Positions 17,724-26,453 of a stretch of DNA of 64,000 bases are shown one piece after another. How positions within the stretch are numbered: the first letter of the stretch is position 1; each line of letters begins with the position of its first letter. The DNA is from an uncultured Brevibacillus sp. (lineage in GTDB: Bacteria; Bacillota; Bacilli; Brevibacillales; Brevibacillaceae), in the NCBI RefSeq assembly GCF_947502445.1, contig NZ_CANMZW010000005.1:186001-250000 (forward strand), in the 5' to 3' direction. The translations under genes and the position numbers were made by a program. The notes beneath the pieces are model-generated. The model was not told the origin of the DNA, ran no database searches, and was given only the letters and a program-made list of their open reading frames with translations.

Positions 17724-18248
17724 CTATAGTTCTATCCAATATCTTCTGACTACGTTGCCATCTTCTTCGGTATAATCAGATTCCAGCACTCCGCCATTTT
17801 TTAGAATCGTTTTTTCTGATGCCGTATTCCAGCTGTCACAAACCACCAATACCTTTTCCAGTCCCAGCTTTCTCGTTATTTCTAGGGAATGGGCCAAAAT
17901 CGCAGTCGCATAGCCCTTTTGTCTCTCTGATGGTCTGATCCCGTAACCGATGTGCCCTCCTACGCGAAGCAAGCGGTCATTTAATCGATGGCGAATGTTG
18001 ACCGCTCCCACGATCCGGCCATCCTCTCGTCTCAGCCAGTACGTAGTATGAGGGACAAAATCTGCTGGAAGAATATTTTCGTCCACTTCACTCTCCAAAA
18101 AATGCAGATAGGCTGCAAAATTGTAAGGCTCCTTCTCCACCACCCAGGGCACGATTGGCTCTTTGCTATTTTTCCATTCCTCATAAAAAGAAACATATTC
18201 GTCGTAGTATTCCCGTGATGGCTTCACCAATTGAAGCTGCTTCTCCAT
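17724..18248 (-). CDS. GNAT family N-acetyltransferase
   Basis: The 174-aa product carries a single GNAT fold. TYWLRREDGRIVGAVNIRHRLN is beta4-like, and GHIGYGIRPSERQKGYATAILAHSLE holds the acetyl-CoA-binding Q/R-x-x-G-x-A signature (RQKGYA). VCDSWNTASEKTILKNGG is the usual C-terminal block. The acceptor is unknown; the pattern resembles enzymes acting on small amines or ribosomal N-termini. The ATG at 18248 has GGGAG seven bases upstream and is preferred over an in-frame ATG 21 bp earlier. It is monocistronic between the qox and ABC clusters. Confidence 0.82.
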   Translation of the reverse strand: MEKQLQLVKPSREYYDEYVSFYEEWKNSKEPIVPWVVEKEPYNFAAYLHFLESEVDENILPADFVPHTTYWLRREDGRIVGAVNIRHRLNDRLLRVGGHIGYGIRPSERQKGYATAILAHSLEITRKLGLEKVLVVCDSWNTASEKTILKNGGVLESDYTEEDGNVVRRYWIEL

Positions 18249-18334
18249 ACTCTCACTCCCCTTTTCCATGATCTTTTGTAAATTCCGTCCATCTTACCAT
18301 GCGATCGAAGTGCCAACAAGCAAGTACAGCAAAA

Positions 18335-18361
18335 AACCTCTCGGGATTTCCCCAAGAGGTT
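18335..18361 (-). terminator. terminator of the quinol oxidase operon
   Basis: AACCTCT and AGAGGTT form a stem followed by TTTT on the minus strand, 12 bp after the qoxD stop. Confidence 0.85.
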
Positions 18362-18372
18362 TTGAACTTCTT

Positions 18373-18690
18373 TTAGTATTTGTTAAAGGTCATGATCCAA
18401 ATGGAACCAAGCACGATTGTCAAAACAATCACAAGCCCCAGAATCAATGTCTGTACATTGTAACGCGGCTTTTCTCCCTCGCGGATATGCATGAAGAAGA
18501 ACAGCTGAATCACGAATTGCAAGACGGCCATCACCATGATGGTAATCAGCGTAGCTGTTTTACTCATCATCTGATTCATGACTAGCACCAGTGGAATAAT
18601 GGTGAGCACAATCGACAGGATGAAACCAATCACGTACGATTTGAGCGATCCATGATTGTGATGATCCCCATGATTTTCATGTTGCGTCAT
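18373..18690 (-). CDS. qoxD: quinol oxidase subunit IV
   Basis: The 105-aa protein has three membrane segments and ends GSIWIMTFNKY, as expected for CyoD/QoxD subunits, which stabilise the binuclear centre region of the oxidase. The family pattern LQFVIQLFFFMHI is present in the middle. The first 15 residues are His-rich (MTQHENHGDHHNHG). It is the last gene of the operon, one base behind qoxC. Confidence 0.92.
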   Translation of the reverse strand: MTQHENHGDHHNHGSLKSYVIGFILSIVLTIIPLVLVMNQMMSKTATLITIMVMAVLQFVIQLFFFMHIREGEKPRYNVQTLILGLVIVLTIVLGSIWIMTFNKY

Positions 18691-18691
18691 C

Positions 18692-19312
18692 TTACATCAC
18701 CCCCATCAGATAGACGACTGTGAAGAGGAAAATCCACACAACGTCCAGGAAGTGCCAGTACAAGCTCAGGTTAGTCACTTTACGGCGAGTAACAGGAGTG
18801 ATTCCGCGACGTTTCAGCTGAATCATCAATGCTACCATCCAGAACAGACCAACGGATACGTGCAATCCGTGCGTACCAACCAGCGTGAAGAAAGCAGACC
18901 AGAAACCACTAGTCGCTATGGTTGCTCCTTCATGCACCAAATGCGTAAACTCGTTAATCTCCAGCACTACGAAGGACAGACCCAATACAGCAGTTACAGC
19001 CAGCCAAGCGATCAGTTCTTTTACTTTGCCTTTGTTCATTGCCAGGACAGCCAAACCACTGGTAAAGCTACTTGTCAGCAAGATAAAGGTGGAAGCAATG
19101 ATCCCTGGGAGTTCAAACAATTCTTTACCAGTCGGCCCACCAGCGTAGCTATGCATCATTACCGCATAGGTGGCAAACAGCGAACCGAACAAAATGCAGT
19201 CGGTAACAACGAAGATCCAGAAACCTAGAACCTTAAGTTGTTCGTGCTCTTCATGACCATGGTCATGATCATGTCCGTGACCATGGTCGTGATGCTTAGC
19301 CATCTGTTGCAT
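18692..19312 (-). CDS. qoxC: quinol oxidase subunit III
   Basis: The 206-aa product has five membrane segments and the subunit III blocks LGFWIFVVTDCILFGSLFATY and LVGTHGLHVSVGLFWM. Subunit III is needed for assembly and turnover stability of haem-copper oxidases. The N-terminus is a striking His/Asp run (residues 5-20, KHHDHGHGHDHDHGHE) that is not part of the conserved fold. The ATG shares its first base with the qoxB stop (TAATG), and GGGGAGGG lies seven bases upstream, so translation is coupled. Confidence 0.93.
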   Translation of the reverse strand: MQQMAKHHDHGHGHDHDHGHEEHEQLKVLGFWIFVVTDCILFGSLFATYAVMMHSYAGGPTGKELFELPGIIASTFILLTSSFTSGLAVLAMNKGKVKELIAWLAVTAVLGLSFVVLEINEFTHLVHEGATIATSGFWSAFFTLVGTHGLHVSVGLFWMVALMIQLKRRGITPVTRRKVTNLSLYWHFLDVVWIFLFTVVYLMGVM

Positions 19313-21282
19313 TACAATACCCTCCCCAGTGAAGCCTCGGTGCGTCGCACTTCATCCACCGGTACATAATAATCCGTATCATATTGGAAGGAGCGTACCC
19401 ACATGCACGCAAACACTCCAATGAATCCAATTACTGCAATCCAAACCCATCCGAACGTGAAACCAAATCCAACCAAGAACCAGAACAGAGACATGATAAA
19501 CGGTATGCCCGAGTTTTTCGGCATATGGATCGGTTCCAGATGCACAGGCTCTTCTTTATACGTACCATTTGCTTTCGCTTGTTTCGTTGCCCACCAGTCG
19601 TCAGAGTCTTTCACTGTTGGCACGACAGCGAAGTTATAGAACGGAGCAGGCGATGGAATCGACCATTCCAGTGTACGTGCATTCCATGGGTCACCTGTTT
19701 TATCGCGTTCCCCATGCTTGATGCTGTAAGCAATTTGCCATACTTGGAAGATGAAACCGATCCCCATCATGAAAGCACCGACGGTAGAAACCAGGTTCAT
19801 ATCTGCCCAACCACGATCCCAGCCATACGTATAGTAACGGCGAGTCATACCCATGAAGCCGAGTGCGTATTGTGGCATGAAGCATACATAGAAACCGATA
19901 TTCCAGAACCAGAAACCCCATTTGCCCAATTTCTCATCGAGCTTGAAGCCGAACAGTTTTGGCCACCAGTAGTAAATACCTGCCAGGTAACCGAACACTA
20001 CCCCACCGATCAATACTTGGTGGAAGTGGGCAATCAGGAAGTAACTATTATGGTATTGATAGTCTGCCGGTGCTACCGCCAACATAACCCCCGTTGCTCC
20101 ACCTACGAGGAAACAAGGGATAAAAGCGATAGTCCACAGCATTGGTTGTTTAAAGGATATCCGACCACGGAACATCGTAAACAGCCAGTTAAATACCTTA
20201 ACCCCGGTCGGAATCGCAATGACCATCGTCGATATCGCAAAGAACGCAATAACACTTGCACTAGTACCCATGGTGAAGAAGTGGTGAGCCCATGTAAAGA
20301 AGGACGCAACGGCAATCGCCATCAATGCCCAAACCATGGATTTGTAACCGAAAATCTTTTTACGTGAGAAGGTTGCTACAACCTCAGAGAAGATACCAAA
20401 CGCTGGTACAACAACGATATATACCTCAGGGTGACCCCACATCCAGATGAGGTTCAAATACATCATCGGATTTCCGCCGCCGTCCATTGTAAAGAAGTGG
20501 GCACCTGCAAAACGGTCAAGGAACAACAGAGCGATTGTTACCGTCAAGATCGGGAAAGCAAAGATGATCATGATGCTGGAAGACAATACAGACCAGCTGA
20601 ACAATGGCATTTGAGACAATTTCATGCCAGGAGCACGCATTTTCAGGATGGTTACGATGAAGTTAATCCCCGTAGCCAAACTACCGATACCGGAAATCTG
20701 AATACCCCAGATCCAGAAGTTTTGTCCTGGTCCCGGACTGAAATCATTTTGTGACAACGGTGGATAAGACAACCAACCAGCTTCTGGAGATCCACCGATT
20801 ACGAACGAAAGGTTGAACAGCATCGCACCGAGCATGAACAGCCAGAAGCTGAGTGCGTTCAGGAATGGATACGCTACGTCACGCGCACCTAATTGAAGCG
20901 GAACTACCATGTTGAACAAACCGAACATCATCGGCATCGCCATGAACAAAATCATGATCGTACCGTGAGTCGTAAAGATCGCATTATAGTGCTCCGAATG
21001 TAGAAACTCCATATTCGGGAATGCCAGCTGCAAACGCATCAGCAGGGCGTCGACCCCACCACGGAATAGCATCAAGAGTGATGCGATCAAGTACATGATA
21101 CCGATACGTTTATGGTCAACCGTAGTCAGCCATTCGCGCCACAGCCAACCCCATTTTTTATACTTGGTCAGTACGAACACGATTGCTATCATGGTAAGGG
21201 CAATCGAAACGTCCGCACCGTAAATTAGCGGGTCACCCGTTACAAAGAACTCGGATGCAAATTGCTTAATGTTCTCCCACAC
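19312..21282 (-). CDS. qoxB: quinol oxidase subunit I
   Basis: The 656-aa protein is the catalytic core of an aa3/bo3-type quinol oxidase, which oxidises menaquinol and reduces O2 while pumping protons. Landmarks seen are FTTHGTIMI (low-spin haem ligand), WGHPEVYIVVVPAFG (CuB His and cross-linked Tyr), WAHHFFTMG (two CuB His) and AHFHQVLIGG (haem ligands). The N-terminus ASEFFVTGDPLIYGADVSIA and C-terminus closely follow Bacillus QoxB in length and order (about 650 aa). It is the second gene of qoxABCD, 20 bp behind qoxA. Confidence 0.96.
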   Translation of the reverse strand: MWENIKQFASEFFVTGDPLIYGADVSIALTMIAIVFVLTKYKKWGWLWREWLTTVDHKRIGIMYLIASLLMLFRGGVDALLMRLQLAFPNMEFLHSEHYNAIFTTHGTIMILFMAMPMMFGLFNMVVPLQLGARDVAYPFLNALSFWLFMLGAMLFNLSFVIGGSPEAGWLSYPPLSQNDFSPGPGQNFWIWGIQISGIGSLATGINFIVTILKMRAPGMKLSQMPLFSWSVLSSSIMIIFAFPILTVTIALLFLDRFAGAHFFTMDGGGNPMMYLNLIWMWGHPEVYIVVVPAFGIFSEVVATFSRKKIFGYKSMVWALMAIAVASFFTWAHHFFTMGTSASVIAFFAISTMVIAIPTGVKVFNWLFTMFRGRISFKQPMLWTIAFIPCFLVGGATGVMLAVAPADYQYHNSYFLIAHFHQVLIGGVVFGYLAGIYYWWPKLFGFKLDEKLGKWGFWFWNIGFYVCFMPQYALGFMGMTRRYYTYGWDRGWADMNLVSTVGAFMMGIGFIFQVWQIAYSIKHGERDKTGDPWNARTLEWSIPSPAPFYNFAVVPTVKDSDDWWATKQAKANGTYKEEPVHLEPIHMPKNSGIPFIMSLFWFLVGFGFTFGWVWIAVIGFIGVFACMWVRSFQYDTDYYVPVDEVRRTEASLGRVL

Positions 21283-21302
21283 TTGGTATTCCTCCTCCCT
21301 CT

Positions 21303-22286
21303 CTAATGCTTCATACCGGAGTGATCCATACCCGGCATACTGCTCATATCAGACATTTGATGTGTCACACTTGATGTTTCTGATGACTTCTCACCTGTGA
21401 CAGCAGGTTCTTTTTTCATCACATGATCCATATCATGACCATGGCTGTATCGAGCAAGAATTTCTTCAAACAAGCCCTCTGGGAAAGCGGAGTACAGCTT
21501 CTTCTCAGTCAATCCAGGCTTTTTCAATTCATTGTAGTCTTCTTTAGACATGGCTGGAGTCGTACCTTTTACTTCATCCACCCATTTATTGAACTCGTCT
21601 TGTGGTTTGGCAACCACCTTGAACTGCATATGAGCAAAGTCTTTTCCAGAGAAGTTAGAGCTAAAGCCTTGGAACTCACCTGGTTCATCTGCTTGCAAGT
21701 ACAGCTCAGTAGCCATTCCCGCCATCGCGTAAATTTGACCACCCAGCTCTGGTACCCAGAAAGAGTTCATCGGAGCTTCTGCAGACACTTGGAAGTGAAT
21801 CGGTACTCCAGCAGGAATCTCTAGGTAGTTAACTGTCGCGATGTTTTGATCCGGATAAGTAAACATCCATTTCCAATCCAATGCCGTAACTTGAATGGTC
21901 ATTGGTGCAACTTCTTTATTAGGAGATTCTTTTAAGACATAAACATCTCGAACGGTAAAGTAACCCAGGATCGCAATAATAACCACCGGGATTCCCCACC
22001 AAATCACTTCGAGCGCCGTGTTATGAGCCCATTCCGGCTTGTACGGTGCTTTATTGCCAGGCGTATCCCTATAGCGATATACGATAAAGGCAGTAAGCGC
22101 AAGAACCGGAATGATGATGACCGCGCACAAAATCGTAGAAATAATGATGAGATTGTACTGTGTCTCGGCTACCGGTCCTTTCGGATTCAAGACAAGATAT
22201 TCACTACCACATCCCGAAAGCAGGACGGTTGCTAGCGCTGCCAAGATCCAAAACTGGATTTGCCTCAGCATTTTTCCTCCACTCAT
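21303..22286 (-). CDS. qoxA: quinol oxidase subunit II (lipoprotein)
   Basis: The 327-aa product has a lipoprotein signal (ATVLLSGCGSE), two membrane helices and an extracytoplasmic cupredoxin domain. The CuA ligands of cytochrome c oxidases are absent: NSFWVPELGGQIYAM and FSGKDFAHMQF carry no cysteines. That marks a quinol rather than cytochrome c oxidase. Residues from about 275 on are an unusual His/Met-rich tail (HGHDMDHVM, SMPGMDHSGMKH). I chose ATG 22286 because the ribosome site GGAGG lies ten bases upstream and the signal peptide then starts normally. It is the first gene of the operon. Confidence 0.93.
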   Translation of the reverse strand: MSGGKMLRQIQFWILAALATVLLSGCGSEYLVLNPKGPVAETQYNLIIISTILCAVIIIPVLALTAFIVYRYRDTPGNKAPYKPEWAHNTALEVIWWGIPVVIIAILGYFTVRDVYVLKESPNKEVAPMTIQVTALDWKWMFTYPDQNIATVNYLEIPAGVPIHFQVSAEAPMNSFWVPELGGQIYAMAGMATELYLQADEPGEFQGFSSNFSGKDFAHMQFKVVAKPQDEFNKWVDEVKGTTPAMSKEDYNELKKPGLTEKKLYSAFPEGLFEEILARYSHGHDMDHVMKKEPAVTGEKSSETSSVTHQMSDMSSMPGMDHSGMKH

Positions 22287-22443
22287 TCTCCTAATCCCTC
22301 CTCTTTCACAAGCAGAAAGCATGTAACTCTTTTACGTTTTTTTCAATATAGGTGAACACGTCTCCTAATCGCATCTACATACTATCAGAGAGTGGCCTCT
22401 TTTGTACTTGTTTTTTTGCACGTTCAATATTTCGTAGTATTTC

Positions 22444-22461
22444 TGTGACAAAGTGTTCACA
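22444..22461. promoter_or_regulatory. TGTGA-N8-TCACA inverted repeat upstream of qoxA
   Basis: TGTGA (22444-22448) and TCACA (22457-22461) face each other across eight bases, about 160 bp before the qoxA start. It resembles Fnr or Rex boxes, which normally have a 6-bp spacer, so the identity is doubtful; a redox-responsive operator is a guess. Confidence 0.35.
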
Positions 22462-22653
22462 TGGCAGTCACGAGTTGATCATAATATTGTTACGAATCTC
22501 CTCTATTACATATCGCCATCCATAATTGGCCGACATGCCCAATTCCAAAAATTCAGGAAACGCTTTCACTATGAATAAAAAACATGGCCTACGTCATCAC
22601 AGGAAAAAGTACATTCCAACTACTGTGAAGGACTTTTCTGCAACACAAAAAAA

Positions 22654-22695
22654 CCTCGAAGGATGTGTCCTTTTGAAAGGCACTTTCCTCCGAGG
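22654..22695 (-). terminator. long terminator-like hairpin followed by T7
   Basis: CCTCGGAGGA and TCCTTCGAGG close the stem, with inner GTG/CAC and CTTT/AAAG pairs, and seven Ts follow on the minus strand. No gene ends immediately upstream, because the 70-aa gene already has its own terminator. Confidence 0.6.
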
Positions 22696-22757
22696 GGTAC
22701 TGTTTCTTCTATATAAAATTGGAACGCTTTCATTCTTCTTTTCATGTACAACAAAAA

Positions 22758-22786
22758 ACCTCTCATTCGCGTACACAATGAGAGGT
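22758..22786 (-). terminator. terminator after the 70-aa membrane protein gene
   Basis: ACCTCTCATT and AATGAGAGGT form a perfect 10-bp stem followed by TTTTTTG on the minus strand. Confidence 0.85.
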
Positions 22787-22812
22787 CTGCTTATGGTTTT
22801 GTATTCATCTTC

Positions 22813-23025
22813 TTACACTTGTTGCTTGCGGATGTTCATCAGACGGAAAACGGTGCTCAACAGGAAGATGTTCATACCTGCGATCAGAAATCCAATCGAA
22901 ACCATCAATGTGAAATTCTCGGATCTGAAATCGCTTACACTGAATGCCATTAACAATGCGCCAATGATCGTTGTCGTCCATGCCATCCATCTGAGCATAT
23001 CTGCGGCTTTTTTCTCGTTATTCAT
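22813..23025 (-). CDS. small two-helix membrane protein (70 aa)
   Basis: I do not recognise a named family. The product has two membrane segments (about 14-32 and 39-58) joined by a short loop SDFRSENFT, and a basic end RLMNIRKQQV, which suggests both termini in the cytoplasm. The ATG at 23025 follows GGGGGTCATGATAT, a usable site. The gene has its own terminator and stands alone between qox and terC on the same strand. Confidence 0.65.
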   Translation of the reverse strand: MNNEKKAADMLRWMAWTTTIIGALLMAFSVSDFRSENFTLMVSIGFLIAGMNIFLLSTVFRLMNIRKQQV

Positions 23026-23336
23026 ATATCATGACCCCCGTCATCTAAGATTTTCGTTTCATCTGATATCTATATTGTAACACAAAATTCATTTGTTGGT
23101 CACGTTTTGTTCAAATTTTTATTAAAAAATTGTCAAAAGTTTTTACGTAAACCTATTGGAATAGCTGTTGTTACAATTTTCCTTTGTGTCTCAAATGTGA
23201 AAACGTCAAAATTACTTTGTTCAACAACTGTTTCTCGTCACAAATCTCCATAGCAAAAAAAGACCTCCTGCCATTAGACATACATGCGTAAGGGCATGTC
23301 CAATAGCAGTGGCCTTTTTTCCTTTTGTCTGATGAG
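23026..23336. other. gene-free stretch with terC terminator
   Basis: The stretch holds an AT-rich promoter zone for the 70-aa gene (about 23060-23130) and, at 23262-23320, a long hairpin with T and A runs on both sides (AATGGCAG/CTGCTATT and GACATGC/GCATGT pairs) that ends terC transcription. Nothing else is seen. Confidence 0.6.
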
Positions 23337-24038
23337 TTACAGTATTTCAGGCTCGTCCTGACGAATTTTATCTTCTCTTGCTTTATCAGCCTTGCGCTTG
23401 AGGAAATTTCCAACAGCGATGACAATTAGAGCTAGAGCTACTGGCAAAATGATATGCAGCGCTGGCAGTATCTCTTCCAGAAATGCTCCTACCACTTTGT
23501 CGCCGACAATCATTTCACCTGCTGTATATCCAAGCAAAGCTGCGCCCAGAAGGACGATGATAGGGAAACGGTTCATCAGCTTCATTAACAGCTGGCTTCC
23601 CCAAATGATCAGTGGGATACTGATCGCAAGCCCGATAATCACCAACAGCAGATTTCCATTGGCCGCACCTGCAACGGCGATCACATTGTCCAGACTCATG
23701 ATCAGGTCAGCAAAAATAATCGTTTTCAAGGCTTCCATCATATTGGAACCACCACCAATATGACTTTCCTCATCCTCGCCCTTCAGCAGCTTGATCGCAA
23801 TCCAGATGAGCAAAAGTCCTCCTACGACCTGAACAAAAGGAATTTTTAACAGCCAGATAGCGATCACGGTGAGTATCACCCGTAACCCAATCGCCCCAAA
23901 GCTTCCCCAAAATACTGCTTTCTTTTGCAGCTCCGGACTGAGATTTCGACAGGCGAGCGCAATCACGACCGCATTATCTCCACTCAAGACCAAATTAACA
24001 ATAATAATTTGCAATAAACTAAGAAAAAAATCTGTCAT
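23337..24038 (-). CDS. terC: TerC family membrane protein (YjbE-type)
   Basis: The 233-aa protein has about seven membrane segments and the paired acidic motifs of the family: NLVLSGDNAVVIALA near the start and DLIMSLDNVIAVAGAA in the middle, whose Asp residues line the ion path. YjbE-type TerC proteins are implicated in manganese efflux and in metallating exported enzymes. A charged tail of about 25 residues follows the last helix. GGAG lies ten bases before the ATG. The 5' region was checked for the Mn-sensing yybP-ykoY element often found before such genes; none is apparent. Confidence 0.88.
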   Translation of the reverse strand: MTDFFLSLLQIIIVNLVLSGDNAVVIALACRNLSPELQKKAVFWGSFGAIGLRVILTVIAIWLLKIPFVQVVGGLLLIWIAIKLLKGEDEESHIGGGSNMMEALKTIIFADLIMSLDNVIAVAGAANGNLLLVIIGLAISIPLIIWGSQLLMKLMNRFPIIVLLGAALLGYTAGEMIVGDKVVGAFLEEILPALHIILPVALALIVIAVGNFLKRKADKAREDKIRQDEPEIL

Positions 24039-24164
24039 GATAATAGCTCCTTTCTTTAAAAATGAACTTGTAGGTCAATAATAGACCTTTATTTTTCATT
24101 CTGCATTACTAATTTCAGCATAATTTTCAATTTCTTTATAAACTCTTGTAGCAAAAAAGAAAAA

Positions 24165-24184
24165 ACCTGCCCGTGCAGACAGGT
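24165..24184 (-). terminator. terminator after the amidase gene
   Basis: ACCTG and CAGGT enclose an 11-base loop on the minus strand, followed by TTTTTTC. Confidence 0.65.
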
Positions 24185-24225
24185 TAATATAAAGAAATAA
24201 TTATTTATTAATACCCTTTTTTTAC

Positions 24226-25692
24226 CTATTCGTTATGCAAGCTGTTCTGATTTTCCGTTAATGGCGGAGCGACTCTATGCTTGGTCGCTTGCTCGAAGCC
24301 ATAGGCGATTTTGAGCAAAGTTGGCTCACTGTATGCCGTACCTACGAATGTTATTCCCTGCGGTCCCTTTGTTATGTATCCACCAGGCGCGATTACTCCG
24401 TTTTCTGCATATCCACCTGGTACAGTAATAACAGGGTAGCCTGCTCGCGCCGCAAGATCTGGGCCGCCTTCATTCCCCAAAAACAGGAGTGCATCCAGCC
24501 GATGTTCAGCCAAAGCATAATCAATTCCTTTGTGACGAGCCATTTCCTTGTTTTTTTGCAGGCTATCCAGATAGTCCTGTTCTTCTAAAGTACCACTTGT
24601 TTGCTCACACCAAATCAGTTTATCTTGTCCATATTTCAATGCAATATCTGCATGTGTTTCATTATAGGCAATCACGTCTCGCAGTGAGCGAACGGGTACT
24701 TCTGCTGCTACCGTTGACAAATATTCATTCACGTATCGCTTGAATTCATAGCGAAGAACATTCCAGTCCCACTCGGTACCGTCACATGGAAGAGCAACGG
24801 GATCAACAATTGTAGCTCCCTGGTCTTTGAGAACAGTGATGGCTTCTTCCACAATCCGCAGCCTGTCCTCATCCAAATGCTTCATATAATAACGGGGGAT
24901 ACCGATCCTGGCTTGCCGCAAAAATGTTTTGTCTAAATACGTAGTATACACAGTGCCATCGTCATTCAATGCACCAAGGACAATCGCTACATCCGGCACT
25001 GTTCTTGCCATCGGACCTGCTGCATCCATGCTCCGGGTGAGCGGGATAATTCCTGACTGGCTTACAAGGCCAACCGTTGGCTTTAGACCAACGATTCCAT
25101 TTTGACTGGCAGGGCTAATAATGGAGCCTGACGTTTCTGTTCCGATTGCTGCTGCTACCAGATTGGCAGACACGGCGACTGCGGAGCCAGAGCTAGATCC
25201 CCCCACAAAAAGCTCACCTGGTCCATATGGATTTAAGGTAAGCCCTCCACGAGAGCTGTAGCCTGCCCACATCGTTTGCGACATGTAATTAGCCCATTCT
25301 GTCATGTTCGCTTTTCCTAACAAAACGGCTCCTGCCAAACGCAGCTGCCTCGCAACAACAGAATCTTCGGATGCATAAGAATTCGCTAGGGCAACAGATC
25401 CTGCACTCGTATGCATCTTATCGCCCGTTCCTATGTTATCTTTTAAGACAATAGGAATTCCATGCAGAGGTCCCCGACTTCCTTTGCTTTTGCGTTCCGT
25501 ATCTGACGCCTTTGCAATGTGCAGTGCCTCTGGATTGATTTCTATAATGGAACGCAGCCATGTATCATACTTGCTGATCCGCTCCAAATAGACTTCCACC
25601 AAATCTTCCGAGCAAAGCGTGCCCGCTTCCATAGCAGCTTGCATACTGGCTATATCCGCTTCCAAAATCCAAGACTCCAGCTTCTCTTTCAT
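24226..25692 (-). CDS. amidase (amidase signature family)
   Basis: The 488-aa product has the Ser-cisSer-Lys triad of the amidase-signature family. Lys is in IPIVLKDNIGT (about 92), the cis-Ser region in FVGGSSSGSAVAVSANL (about 168-176), and the nucleophile block in GTETSGSIISPASQNG. It should hydrolyse a linear amide to acid and ammonia in the cytosol. The C-terminal part (GGYITKGPQGITFVGTAYSEPTLL) matches the bacterial/peptide amidase subgroup. The ATG at 25692 has GGAGG seven bases upstream. The PucR-type regulator encoded upstream on the same strand may control nitrogen use through this enzyme. Confidence 0.9.
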   Translation of the reverse strand: MKEKLESWILEADIASMQAAMEAGTLCSEDLVEVYLERISKYDTWLRSIIEINPEALHIAKASDTERKSKGSRGPLHGIPIVLKDNIGTGDKMHTSAGSVALANSYASEDSVVARQLRLAGAVLLGKANMTEWANYMSQTMWAGYSSRGGLTLNPYGPGELFVGGSSSGSAVAVSANLVAAAIGTETSGSIISPASQNGIVGLKPTVGLVSQSGIIPLTRSMDAAGPMARTVPDVAIVLGALNDDGTVYTTYLDKTFLRQARIGIPRYYMKHLDEDRLRIVEEAITVLKDQGATIVDPVALPCDGTEWDWNVLRYEFKRYVNEYLSTVAAEVPVRSLRDVIAYNETHADIALKYGQDKLIWCEQTSGTLEEQDYLDSLQKNKEMARHKGIDYALAEHRLDALLFLGNEGGPDLAARAGYPVITVPGGYAENGVIAPGGYITKGPQGITFVGTAYSEPTLLKIAYGFEQATKHRVAPPLTENQNSLHNE

Positions 25693-25708
25693 AAATCCAC
25701 CTCCAGCC

Positions 25709-26017
25709 CTACTTTTGCCCCTTGTACCCATACACGGAATAGTCCGCTCGTACCTTCCGGATCGCTAGCCACACTGGCAGCCCTCTCGCTACCCAGCGCA
25801 GGGCAGACATAATATTTTGTTCATTTTCAAACTGCTCGACAATCACGATGGTCTGCTCATTCATGTACGCTTGAAGCTCGTCCCAGCCCATGGCGGAATA
25901 CCGGTCTGTTCCGTACGTTCTCAGCTCCAAAAAATCTTCCCGCTTCGGATCTTTTAGCTGGATCAATCGGCGTATGGCTTGTGCGCACTCTGGATGAATG
26001 GACTGAATGCTTGGCAA
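25709..26017 (-). CDS. uncharacterised 102-aa protein
   Basis: I do not recognise this product. It starts with TTG (26015-26017) after GGAAGGGG and ends 16 bp before the amidase start, so it may be co-transcribed with it. Visible features are a Leu/charged helix (CAQAIRRLIQLKDPKREDFLEL), an acidic segment and a basic C-terminus with a Tyr-rich tip (YSVYGYKGQK). There is no signal peptide. The frame is open upstream to a stop without another good start, and a gene relic lies just beyond (26132-26314), so this could also be the end of a decayed gene. Confidence 0.5.
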   Translation of the reverse strand: MPSIQSIHPECAQAIRRLIQLKDPKREDFLELRTYGTDRYSAMGWDELQAYMNEQTIVIVEQFENEQNIMSALRWVARGLPVWLAIRKVRADYSVYGYKGQK

Positions 26018-26131
26018 AATCGTAAATCCCCTTCCTCGGACGTATTCTTTTGTTCATCGTTTGAAAAGAGACGTATCACTTCCTTCCACTTTACTACGGA
26101 TGGATCAGATTGTCCTAGATGATTTCCGATA

Positions 26132-26314
26132 TCAGCTTCGACATGAGGGAGGAATTCCTAGGCACCCCAGCTCGCTGATCTTTTCCTGCAAAATCGGTTG
26201 GATGCTTTCCCTGGACATGACGACCTGTTCCCCATCAGGCAAGCGTGAGGTAAGAACGTACTCGCCTCTTTCATTCCGTGATTTTTCACGATTAACTGAA
26301 AACTTTGAGCTAAG
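26132..26314 (-). pseudogene. possible relic of a coding region
   Basis: A 60-codon open frame without any start codon reads like real protein in its second half (GEYVLTSRLPDGEQVVMSRE). It then stops shortly after ISELGCLG. It sits in the otherwise gene-free interval 26018-26453, between the 102-aa ORF and pucR. Family unknown. Low confidence. Confidence 0.3.
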
Positions 26315-26453
26315 CTATGCTCAGAGAGAATATAAACGGTCTTCCCTAAATTCTTTATACTTTCTGATAGTACAAAAAAAAGTCGTTTTCCCCTATGGAA
26401 AGCGACCCAAAACTTCGCGCCCCTTTTTGGGCACGATCACAAACGGTATGAAA

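Larger units (their letters stand above)
22287..22812. other. gene-free region upstream of qoxA, with regulatory and terminator hairpins
   Basis: The 526-bp stretch should contain the qox promoter, an inverted repeat (22444-22461) and two minus-strand terminators (22654-22695 and 22758-22786). Plus-strand frames here have no ribosome site and run through the hairpins, so I call no gene. Confidence 0.6.

Noticed and set aside
19312..22286. Cytochrome c oxidase (caa3) instead of quinol oxidase
   Set aside because: Subunit II has no CuA cysteines and no haem c motif, and the gene order is qoxABCD.
22526..23080. 184-codon plus-strand frame
   Set aside because: It runs through two terminators and antisense to the 70-aa membrane protein gene, with no ribosome site.
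24039..24225. Possible yybP-ykoY manganese riboswitch before terC
   Set aside because: The leader lacks the conserved paired loops of that family; only a ribosome site and AT-rich DNA are seen.
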